This document shows, in pieces, positions 1-5,435 of a DNA stretch of 14,575 bases; the stretch's first letter is position 1, and every line of letters starts with the position of its first letter. A program made the position numbers and the translations under genes. The notes beneath the pieces were generated by a model. The model ran no database searches and was not told the origin of the DNA. It saw only the letters and a program-made list of their open reading frames with translations. This stretch comes from Promethearchaeota archaeon (GTDB lineage: Archaea; Asgardarchaeota; Lokiarchaeia; Sigynarchaeales; SOKP01): positions 1 to 14,575 of the forward strand of contig WJIN01000230.1 of the NCBI GenBank assembly GCA_014730295.1, given 5' to 3'.

Positions 1-15
1 ATTTTAATAACTACA

Positions 16-52
16 AGGATTTAATAAAAGAAATCCTATTTAATCTTTTTTT
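16..52 (+). terminator. Hairpin followed by T-run, candidate terminator of a gene left of the window
   Basis: Perfect 7-bp arms AGGATTT (16-22) and AAATCCT (31-37) enclose an 8-nt loop. A short AT spacer follows, then seven T at 46-52. It looks like a hairpin plus U-tract ending a plus-strand transcript that starts outside the window. Archaeal termination needs mainly the U-tract, so the hairpin may be incidental. Confidence 0.4.
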
Positions 53-172
53 CATAGAATTATTATTCATACCACAATATTAAACTACATATTAAATAAG
101 AGTTTTCGGAAATCATTTACAATTACATATAAAAAAATAAAAAAATATTTAGAATTTTGATTTTATTATGTT

Positions 173-388
173 TTAAATAGCCCTCATTTCTTTAATAGTA
201 ACAACCTCTCCAGAGACTGGACTCAATACCTCATAATTTTGCATAGATATTGTTTGATATATATCTATAGCCAACGCATTTTGATGTGCGTAATAAGGGG
301 AAGTCCCCACACTGAAATGGCTTTCCTTCAGAATAGACACTGCTAAATTCTCGCTTTTAATGATTTTACAAAACTTTTCACTCGGCAT
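173..388 (-). pseudogene. Truncated hybrid-motif (M23/lipoyl-like) domain fragment
   Basis: A 71-aa ORF with an ATG start. The section from residue 31 (PYYAHQNALAIDIY, then SPVSGEVV at 56-63) resembles the front half of the duplicated-hybrid-motif fold used by M23 peptidases and biotinyl/lipoyl domains. H35 and D42 are placed like the HxxxD metal pair, and SPVSGEV resembles the 'P.sG.V' turn. An M23 domain needs a further ~60-80 residues including an HxH motif. Here the frame ends right after KEMRAI, and no frame of the 172 bases beyond shows recognisable continuation. I infer a broken or decayed gene, though a short functional protein is not excluded. The ATG is supported by a TATA-like box 23-32 nt upstream. 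It is divergent from the gene at 508. Confidence 0.5.
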
Positions 389-410
389 TCAATATACAAT
401 CTTTTTAACA

Positions 411-420
411 ATTATTTAAG
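411..420 (-). promoter_or_regulatory. TATA-like box for the 173-388 ORF
   Basis: Read on the minus strand the bases are CTTAAATAAT, placed 23-32 nt before the ATG at 388. That distance fits archaeal promoters with a very short leader. The presence of a promoter argues the ORF was once, or still is, transcribed. Confidence 0.35.
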
Positions 421-460
421 TTAATTTGACAAATATTAAACATTAGATAAAATTACCATT

Positions 461-470
461 CTTATAAAAT
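461..470 (+). promoter_or_regulatory. TATA-like box for the 508-1293 gene
   Basis: CTTATAAAAT lies 38-47 nt before the ATG at 508, predicting a leader of about 15-20 nt. No clear Shine-Dalgarno is seen ahead of the ATG. Confidence 0.35.
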
Positions 471-507
471 CTATAATAAAAACACAATTGCCTAAATTAC
501 CCGAAAA

Positions 508-1293
508 ATGATATCCTCGACGGAAAACCAAGTGGAAACAGAAAATCAACAAAAAGAAATTATAAATCGAAATTTTGAAATATCAGAGGATAAAGATAAA
601 ATTATTATAGATGTAGATAAATCTGAGTCGGGCACGATTTATTTAGTATTTATTGTTTTTTTTAGCTTAGACACATTAGACCTATTGATAGCAATTCAGA
701 TTGGTTTAATCTTTTTAGGGTTGATCTCTCTGATCTTTGATATTATAATCATTATTTTTCTGTATATTGGATATTCTTCCTATAAAAATTTGCAAATTCA
801 ATGGATCTTTGATAAAACCAAGAAAAAAGTTGAGATCATCCGAAAGTCATCTCGCATCAACGAGAGAAATTACCTAAAATTTAATCAAATAGAAGCTTTT
901 ACCATTTCAGAAAATCTCTACCTTGATAACCGATTTATCGTGTCTTGTATAACTACCTCTCATAAAAGACAAAAGATGTGTTATGGTGAAAAAAGCGAAA
1001 GTTTTTCCCTTTCTAAACAACTTTCTGATGCATTACATAAGCCTATCGTGCAGAGAAATTTTTTCGGTATCTCTCTTATAATTTCAAGTTCAATTTTAGT
1101 ATTGTCAATACTATTAATGGGTCTTATCTTTATTGTCTTATCAATTCCTCTGGTTTTTGAGTATGTGTTTTTTATACTACTCAAAACAACATTATTAATG
1201 AGTATGTTAAGGGTAATATATCTATTAAAAGAGCATATTCAGGAAGAAAATCACTATTTTAAAAGGCTCAAGCAAGTATCGGAAGAAATATAA
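508..1293 (+). CDS. Uncharacterised membrane protein with PH-like central region
   Basis: 261 aa; I do not recognise a named family. A charged N-terminal tail (residues 1-41, rich in Glu, Lys, Asn) precedes a hydrophobic stretch at about 43-90 that can hold two helices. A soluble middle (about 93-180) follows, then a second hydrophobic stretch at about 186-240, again room for two helices, then a charged tail. The middle has the rhythm of bacterial/archaeal PH-like membrane proteins: a strand 'WIFDKTKKKVEI', a basic strand, 'YLKFNQIEAFTI', and a closing helix with 'LSKQLSDALHKPI'. That rhythm suggests a bPH-like fold but is inference from pattern only. The ATG at 508 is the first in frame and follows a TATA-like box. 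The next gene begins 58 bp downstream on the same strand, so the two may be co-transcribed. Confidence 0.7.
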   Translation: MISSTENQVETENQQKEIINRNFEISEDKDKIIIDVDKSESGTIYLVFIVFFSLDTLDLLIAIQIGLIFLGLISLIFDIIIIIFLYIGYSSYKNLQIQWIFDKTKKKVEIIRKSSRINERNYLKFNQIEAFTISENLYLDNRFIVSCITTSHKRQKMCYGEKSESFSLSKQLSDALHKPIVQRNFFGISLIISSSILVLSILLMGLIFIVLSIPLVFEYVFFILLKTTLLMSMLRVIYLLKEHIQEENHYFKRLKQVSEEI

Positions 1294-1351
1294 TACAACC
1301 ATCAATAGATAATATGATTTGAAAAAAATAACTTTAGATATTTTTTAAAGG

Positions 1352-3067
1352 GTGTATAAGTTGATCTTTGGAGATATTAGCAAACGGGACGAGAACCAAC
1401 TAGTTATCCTATTTTTGACATTTTTGGTTTTTTTCTTCTCGCTTACAATCCTTCAATCAAATAAATCCGAAGCGTATCTATCATATCAACAAATAGAATT
1501 TGAACATGTGGATGCTAAATTATTCGCGAATCTTTATTATCCTACCAAAAATATAGAATTTCAAGAAAAAAAGCCTTTGGTGGTCTATGTCCATGGGCTT
1601 GGAAATGATAGGAATTTTGATCTCCATTTTCCCATAGAATTGGTAAAGAGGGGATTCTTTGTTGCTACTTTAGATTACCATGGACATGGACAGAGCGGTG
1701 GTACTATGTTTGATCTAAATCCAGATACTGGCAACCTTGCTATTTATGAAGATGTGTCTAAATTACTTGATAAAATTGAAACTCTCCCAATCTATCCTTC
1801 TATCAATTCCTCTCAAATTGCTTTGGTAGGACATTCTCTTGGTGGGGCTATCGTTTTAATGACAAGCATTTTTGACGACAGAATTAATGCAACGGTCGCA
1901 CTAGCGCCATTAGTTAGCCACGATGTAATTTATCATCCTAATTTTGAAAATAATTTACCCGTTGATTATTTAAATGAAACTAATACAAAAAACCTACTCA
2001 TAATGGCTCACAAAGACGATGATCTCCTCGATTATGAAGATCATGCGGTCATTGCGCAAAATCTTACCAATTGTAGCCTCTCTATTTATGAAGGACCGAT
2101 TATGGGGGGTGCTCATTTAATGATCAACAATGATATTATAACAGAGATGATCTCTTGGATTGAAATAAATTTTTTTGGATTTATCAATGGGCCAATTGAA
2201 ATTTCCTTTATGTATAATTATGCGTTACTGGGAATCACCTTTGTTCTGCTATTTGGAATAATTTTTCTAATTATTTCTCTCTCGAGTAATTTTTTTTCCT
2301 TTCAAAAAATAGAGATAGAACGTATCGCGTTAAAATATAAAAATCAATATTCCATTAAAGATAAAGGGTTAAGAATTTTAGGGATCTTTTTAGCTTGTGC
2401 AACGTTTTTAGCCATTTGGACATTTTTTTCCAATACTTTTAGATTAGCGGGGATCTTTTATAGTTCATTCTTGTTATTGATGATTTATTCTGCTGTTTAT
2501 TTGAGTCTTTATATTAAAAATAGAGATTCCCAAGATACTCCAAGAATTAGCCTGAAAGGCAAATTCGAAAGTAGATTTACGCAAGAAATGAAAACAAATT
2601 ATGTTATGTATGGTATATTAGCCTCTGGGATTTTCCAGGGGTTTTATGTAGTGTTCACAGTTTCATATCCTTTCGCGTTTGTCTGGCCAAGTAATCTGCA
2701 ATCAATTATTACGGGTTTTATGATCATTCCCATATTTCTCGCGATGGAATTATTCTATCGTAGCATAATTTATCCTCTATTAAATTTCGTCCCATCTGAA
2801 CGGTCAAAAACAAAGATAATTATTATATTATCCATCCTAATTCAATTTTCAATAGTTTACTTTAGCCGAATCTGGGTCTTTTTACCGAGTCTTATAATGA
2901 CGTATCTCGCCTTTATATCCGTTCTAATTATAAATAGTCTTATCTATGAAAAGAATAAGGCAATATCTATCCGACTAATCTTTTCTGTTGAAATTCTCAT
3001 ATTCTTCTTTGGTTCGGCCATTACAACTATATTTGGAATCGATATCGCGATTTATGCGCTACTTTAA
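1352..3067 (+). CDS. Membrane-anchored alpha/beta hydrolase fused to multi-pass membrane domain
   Basis: 571 aa. A signal-anchor helix (about 18-36) is followed by an alpha/beta hydrolase domain (about 45-275). The oxyanion-hole HG motif is at 81-82 (VYVHGLGND). The nucleophile elbow GHSLGG at 160-165 gives Ser162. Candidate acid residues lie in HKDDDLLD (Asp222-224), and the catalytic His is probably His255 (GGAHLM). The rest holds about eight hydrophobic segments: 287-311, 339-360, 364-388, 417-437, 448-465, 486-504, 507-532 and 540-565. Residues 465-477 (MELFYRSIIYPLL) resemble motif 1 of CPBP membrane proteases (EExxxR) with Met for the first Glu, but the later His motifs are missing. The catalytic part probably faces outside, by analogy with signal-anchored hydrolases; its substrate is unknown, with an esterase or lipase as the likeliest role. 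The start is GTG at 1352 just after an in-frame stop, or TTG at 1361 (see finding). Confidence 0.85.
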   Translation: MYKLIFGDISKRDENQLVILFLTFLVFFFSLTILQSNKSEAYLSYQQIEFEHVDAKLFANLYYPTKNIEFQEKKPLVVYVHGLGNDRNFDLHFPIELVKRGFFVATLDYHGHGQSGGTMFDLNPDTGNLAIYEDVSKLLDKIETLPIYPSINSSQIALVGHSLGGAIVLMTSIFDDRINATVALAPLVSHDVIYHPNFENNLPVDYLNETNTKNLLIMAHKDDDLLDYEDHAVIAQNLTNCSLSIYEGPIMGGAHLMINNDIITEMISWIEINFFGFINGPIEISFMYNYALLGITFVLLFGIIFLIISLSSNFFSFQKIEIERIALKYKNQYSIKDKGLRILGIFLACATFLAIWTFFSNTFRLAGIFYSSFLLLMIYSAVYLSLYIKNRDSQDTPRISLKGKFESRFTQEMKTNYVMYGILASGIFQGFYVVFTVSYPFAFVWPSNLQSIITGFMIIPIFLAMELFYRSIIYPLLNFVPSERSKTKIIIILSILIQFSIVYFSRIWVFLPSLIMTYLAFISVLIINSLIYEKNKAISIRLIFSVEILIFFFGSAITTIFGIDIAIYALL

Positions 3068-3127
3068 AAAGATATCATACATCAAATAAGATAGGTAAAA
3101 GATTGAGAAAAATACACTTGTTAAAAT

Positions 3128-3610
3128 TTATGATCGCTTGATTACTTTGACCAATCCCTTATCTCTTAGTCGATCCATCATCTCCTCTAACTCTGCCAAA
3201 TCTTTCTGGGCAATTTCAGCAACTTGTTCCAATGTATTCATTCCATCACATATTTTTAAAACTTTGAATTCCTCTTGTGTGAGCATCCCTAAATGCACGC
3301 TCATCTCAGGGACGTCCTTTACCACAATAGGAACTCGTACCTCACCACCCTCTTCGGGGGCTTGCAAATCGTCTAATGATGGTGAATCACCAAAAAAGGA
3401 TTTTACTCCTGTGACATTGTAATTTGAATCAATATAAACGTAGATGGTGTGTTCGTTAATGCTTTGGTCATCTATCTCATCTGGGTCTGGATATGGATTT
3501 GTATGCTTATATTCTTTTGTATAAATTCCCAATTCTAAACCTTGTTGAATTTCATCCTTGTCCACTCGCATCGGGATGAGTTCCTTACAAATGGAACAAT
3601 AGCCCCACAC
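3128..3610 (-). CDS. CxxC zinc-knuckle plus C-terminal winged-helix protein, unknown role
   Basis: 160 aa, acidic, with no membrane segment. The N-terminus has one CxxC knuckle (Cys5, Cys8 in YCSICKELIP). The second pair of zinc ligands is not obvious; His36 and His54 are possible. A strand-rich middle (about 54-70, HTIYVYIDSNYNVTGV) is followed by an acidic linker. Residues 109-158 look like a small winged helix: LTQEEFKVLKI, a DGMNTLEQVAEIA helix-turn, then EMMDRLRDKGLVKVI. The combination suggests a nucleic-acid-binding or regulatory adaptor, but I recognise no characterised family. The start is GTG at 3610: no upstream in-frame start is better placed, and the next ATG (residue 14) would remove the CxxC. 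The gene converges on the hydrolase at 3067 with a 60-bp gap. Confidence 0.75.
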   Translation of the reverse strand: MWGYCSICKELIPMRVDKDEIQQGLELGIYTKEYKHTNPYPDPDEIDDQSINEHTIYVYIDSNYNVTGVKSFFGDSPSLDDLQAPEEGGEVRVPIVVKDVPEMSVHLGMLTQEEFKVLKICDGMNTLEQVAEIAQKDLAELEEMMDRLRDKGLVKVIKRS

Positions 3611-3819
3611 TTCAATCAGAGAAAAATATTTTTTTACTTTACTATTTGGTTGACCACTCGAAATAACATTTCACCTTATATGAAATTTTCAATAAACACT
3701 TATAGATTAAATAAAGCAATTTAGATATAAATATATAATAGATCTTGCTATTAAAAACATCAATCTAGTCTGGATTTTAATAGATAAGAGGAAAAAAAGG
3801 GAATTTATTTAATAATATT

Positions 3820-4212
3820 TTAAGGCCAAAGAGAAATTATCAATCCAGAAGCTATGAAAGCTACAAAATATACCCCATATTCGATCAAAAATAGCTTGAA
3901 ATTTGTCCGTCCCATGAACGCGCTCTGATTTATCGCGATGGGTAAAATTAAACCTCCAAAAATTAACAAGATAATAATTAATTCAAATATTATATCACTT
4001 ATCGACAATAAATCAAAAATATACCCCAGCACAAAATTCATAACGAGAGAAGTGGGTATCATTAGTAGTGAATCTCTAATTATCTTCTCTTTTGGCTCTT
4101 CTTCTTTTTGAATTAATTTAAGCCAAATATTACCCAGAAAAGACGGCCAATACCAAAAGAAGATAATACAGTAAAAAACACCAGAAGCTATTAGAATAGC
4201 TAAAATATTCAT
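3820..4212 (-). CDS. DUF1761-like four-helix membrane protein
   Basis: 130 aa with four hydrophobic helices at about 3-22, 47-68, 74-93 and 107-128. The pattern matches DUF1761: an opening helix ending in an aromatic-rich 'FFWYWPSFLGNIWLKL', a charged loop (EEEPKEKIIRDS), and a final section 'NQSAFMGRTNFKLFLIEYG...' ending in 'GLIISLW'. The family has no established biochemical function. The ATG at 4212 is fixed by a textbook Shine-Dalgarno six nt upstream. The gene is divergent from the zinc-ribbon/aEF1B pair. An inverted repeat just upstream of the Shine-Dalgarno may regulate it. Confidence 0.8.
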   Translation of the reverse strand: MNILAILIASGVFYCIIFFWYWPSFLGNIWLKLIQKEEEPKEKIIRDSLLMIPTSLVMNFVLGYIFDLLSISDIIFELIIILLIFGGLILPIAINQSAFMGRTNFKLFLIEYGVYFVAFIASGLIISLWP

Positions 4213-4215
4213 ATT

Positions 4216-4225
4216 TCACCTCCTT
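4216..4225 (-). promoter_or_regulatory. Strong Shine-Dalgarno for the DUF1761-like gene
   Basis: On the minus strand the bases are AAGGAGGTGA, complementary to the 16S rRNA 3' end. Six nt separate the GGAGG core from the ATG. It is by far the strongest ribosome-binding site in the window. Confidence 0.85.
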
Positions 4226-4227
4226 TA

Positions 4228-4249
4228 AAATACAATAAGATTTGTATTT
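4228..4249. repeat. Inverted repeat in the leader of the DUF1761-like gene
   Basis: Arms AAATACAA (4228-4235) and TTGTATTT (4242-4249) are perfect 8-bp inverts around a 6-nt spacer. The repeat lies two nt upstream of the Shine-Dalgarno. It could be an operator or a leader hairpin affecting ribosome access; which one is not visible from sequence. Confidence 0.5.
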
Positions 4250-4424
4250 GGTTCACATTATGAAAATTAGGAATTTATGGTTTATGCTTAAAACTTCTTC
4301 ATGTTCCTTATACTTCTGAAAACTGGTGAATTTCATCATTTCAATTATTATGCTTATTTCTAACGAATATTATTATCGGATAAAATCAAAAAAAATTAAA
4401 GTTATTCTTAATTTAATTTGTTAA

Positions 4425-4434
4425 TTTAAATTTA
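4425..4434 (+). promoter_or_regulatory. TATA-like box for the zinc-ribbon/aEF1B pair
   Basis: TTTAAATTTA lies 25-34 nt before the ATG at 4459 and 16-25 nt before the ATG at 4450. The spacing predicts a leaderless or nearly leaderless mRNA and slightly favours the start at 4459. Confidence 0.45.
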
Positions 4435-4458
4435 ATCATTTTATTGATTATGTATAAA

Positions 4459-4635
4459 ATGTCAACAGCTAAACAAAACGTATGTTCCTGTTGTGGTCGG
4501 CCCATAACGCCATACGAATCAGCAGTTCATTTTCCATGTCCAAATTGCGGAGATGTGACTATTTGGAGATGTGAGGCTTGTCGAGAGCGTGGAAAAACAT
4601 ATCGCTGTTTAAAATGCGATTTTGAAGGACCATGA
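4459..4635 (+). CDS. Archaeal four-CxxC zinc-ribbon protein
   Basis: 58 aa from this start. Four CxxC or CxxC-like knuckles fill the protein: Cys9-Cys12 (with an extra Cys11), Cys27-Cys30 (FPCPNCGD), Cys38-Cys41 (WRCEACRE) and Cys50-Cys53 (YRCLKCDFEGP). They would bind two zinc ions. This is the widespread archaeal small zinc-finger family typified by Haloferax HVO_2753, usually called a predicted RNA-binding zinc ribbon. It is commonly found next to aEF1B, as here (71-bp gap, same strand), which points to a translation-linked role. Alternative in-frame starts are ATG 4450 and TTG 4444. I prefer 4459 because homologues begin shortly before the first Cys and because of the TATA spacing. Confidence 0.9.
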   Translation: MSTAKQNVCSCCGRPITPYESAVHFPCPNCGDVTIWRCEACRERGKTYRCLKCDFEGP

Positions 4636-4706
4636 AGGATAGGACAAAATAAATTTCTATTTAATTAAACAAATATTCTAAATAGCGAAAAAAAGGGGAT
4701 ATAAAT

Positions 4707-4973
4707 ATGGGAGATTTTGTAGCGTTAATAGATGTAATACCCGAAGATATTGAAACAAATTTTGAAGATCTCGTTGAAAAATTGGCAAAAACACTTCCCG
4801 AAAATGCAAAAATTGCACATCATGAAATTATGCCCGTAGCATTCGGACTGAAAAAAGTAAGATTACGTGTAAGATATCCCGAAGAATGGGGCGGTACGGA
4901 TAAGATTGAAGAACTTTTTTCACAAGTAAGCGGACTCCAAGGGATTGAGGGAATTGCCTTTTCAAAAGCTTAA
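4707..4973 (+). CDS. ef1b: Elongation factor 1-beta (aEF1B), archaeal type
   Basis: 88 aa, the usual length for the archaeal protein, which corresponds to the C-terminal exchange domain of eukaryotic EF-1 beta. It promotes GDP-GTP exchange on aEF1A during translation elongation in the cytosol. Recognisable parts are the opening 'ALIDVIPEDIETNFEDLVEKL', the conserved 'PVAFGLKKVRL' at 43-53, and 'GGTDKIEELFSQVSGLQGIE' at 62-81. The ATG at 4707 follows a purine-rich AAGGGGAT, a plausible weak Shine-Dalgarno. The zinc-ribbon gene lies directly upstream, and the two are probably co-transcribed. Confidence 0.95.
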   Translation: MGDFVALIDVIPEDIETNFEDLVEKLAKTLPENAKIAHHEIMPVAFGLKKVRLRVRYPEEWGGTDKIEELFSQVSGLQGIEGIAFSKA

Positions 4974-5000
4974 AAAGAAAAAAATAATTTGAATTTTAAT

Positions 5001-5022
5001 CTGTTTTCTCTCATTTATTTTT
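5001..5022 (+). terminator. T-rich stretch downstream of aEF1B
   Basis: Runs of T interrupted by C and A begin about 28 nt after the aEF1B stop, fitting an archaeal U-rich terminator. They abut the 3' end of the convergent small zinc gene at 5021. Confidence 0.3.
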
Positions 5023-5161
5023 ATACCATACAATTAATATGGCAATATAGTGATTTCTTAGTTACAAAATGTCCATCTTTAAATTCCCCAAGGGAGATTT
5101 TCATTTGTTTAGGTAACTCTTTACGTTCGATTTCCTCATAACAGATATTGCATTTTGTCAT
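5021..5161 (-). CDS. Tiny zinc-knuckle protein (46 aa)
   Basis: An unbroken reading frame from ATG at 5161 to TAA at 5021 encodes 46 aa. It opens MTKCNICYEEIERKEL and ends YCHINCMV. Cys4-Cys7 form a CxxC knuckle; Cys40 with His41 and Cys44 supply the second pair, giving a treble-clef or zinc-ribbon-like metal site across a 32-residue loop. The ligand spacing and good codon structure make chance unlikely. A second in-frame ATG at 5170 would add MIY. TATA-like boxes lie upstream, one inside a palindrome (5211-5228). The function is unknown; small single-site zinc proteins of this type are common in archaea. It lies between aEF1B (convergent) and mutL (same strand). Confidence 0.7.
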   Translation of the reverse strand: MTKCNICYEEIERKELPKQMKISLGEFKDGHFVTKKSLYCHINCMV

Positions 5162-5210
5162 ATATATCATCCGATTGAATCTCTTTAGTGTGGACAATAT
5201 TTTTATATGA

Positions 5211-5228
5211 AGGGGTATTTAAACCCCT
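5211..5228 (-). promoter_or_regulatory. Palindrome enclosing a TATA-like box, upstream of the tiny zinc gene
   Basis: Arms AGGGGT and ACCCCT are perfect inverts around a six-base AT core. On the minus strand the middle reads TTTAAATA, an excellent archaeal TATA box, 46-53 nt before the ATG at 5170. A second candidate box (CATATAAAA, about 5199-5207) lies nearer. GC arms flanking a TATA box suggest a repressor operator. Confidence 0.45.
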
Positions 5229-5274
5229 AAATTATTCTAAGATTCATCTAATCCAATTCTAAAGAACCATTTTC

Positions 5275-5296
5275 TTTTCTAAAAAATTTTAGAAAA
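5275..5296. repeat. AT-rich inverted repeat
   Basis: Arms TTTTCTAAAA (5275-5284) and TTTTAGAAAA (5287-5296) are perfect 10-bp inverts with two spacer bases. The composition is AT-only apart from one G/C per arm, so chance is a real possibility in this genome. Confidence 0.4.
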
Positions 5297-5384
5297 CAGA
5301 AAATTCATCTGGACTTTGCAGGAATTGTGGTTGTATTGTTTTTGTAGTCTCATAGGTTCTTTCAAAATTAGATATGGAAACGGT

Positions 5385-5426
5385 AAAAAAAGTAGAAAAG
5401 ATTCCTTTCTGAAAATGCTAAAAAAA
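5385..5426 (-). terminator. Double T-run downstream of mutL
   Basis: Read on the minus strand, two runs of seven T (at 5420-5426 and 5385-5391) follow the mutL stop by 10 and 45 nt. U-tracts of this kind are typical archaeal terminators. Confidence 0.45.
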
Positions 5427-5435
5427 GGTTAATCT

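Larger units (their letters stand above)
5171..5435. other. Intergenic stretch between the tiny zinc gene and mutL
   Basis: No convincing full gene. It contains the palindrome at 5211-5228, a 10-bp AT inverted repeat at 5275-5296, and an open plus-strand stretch (5293-5355) encoding a CRNCGC knuckle with no start codon. Two seven-base A runs at its right end read as T-runs downstream of mutL. Confidence 0.5.

Noticed and set aside
3138..3422. 94-aa plus-strand ORF
   Set aside because: It is antisense to the CxxC/winged-helix gene, and its Ser-rich composition is typical of an antisense shadow.
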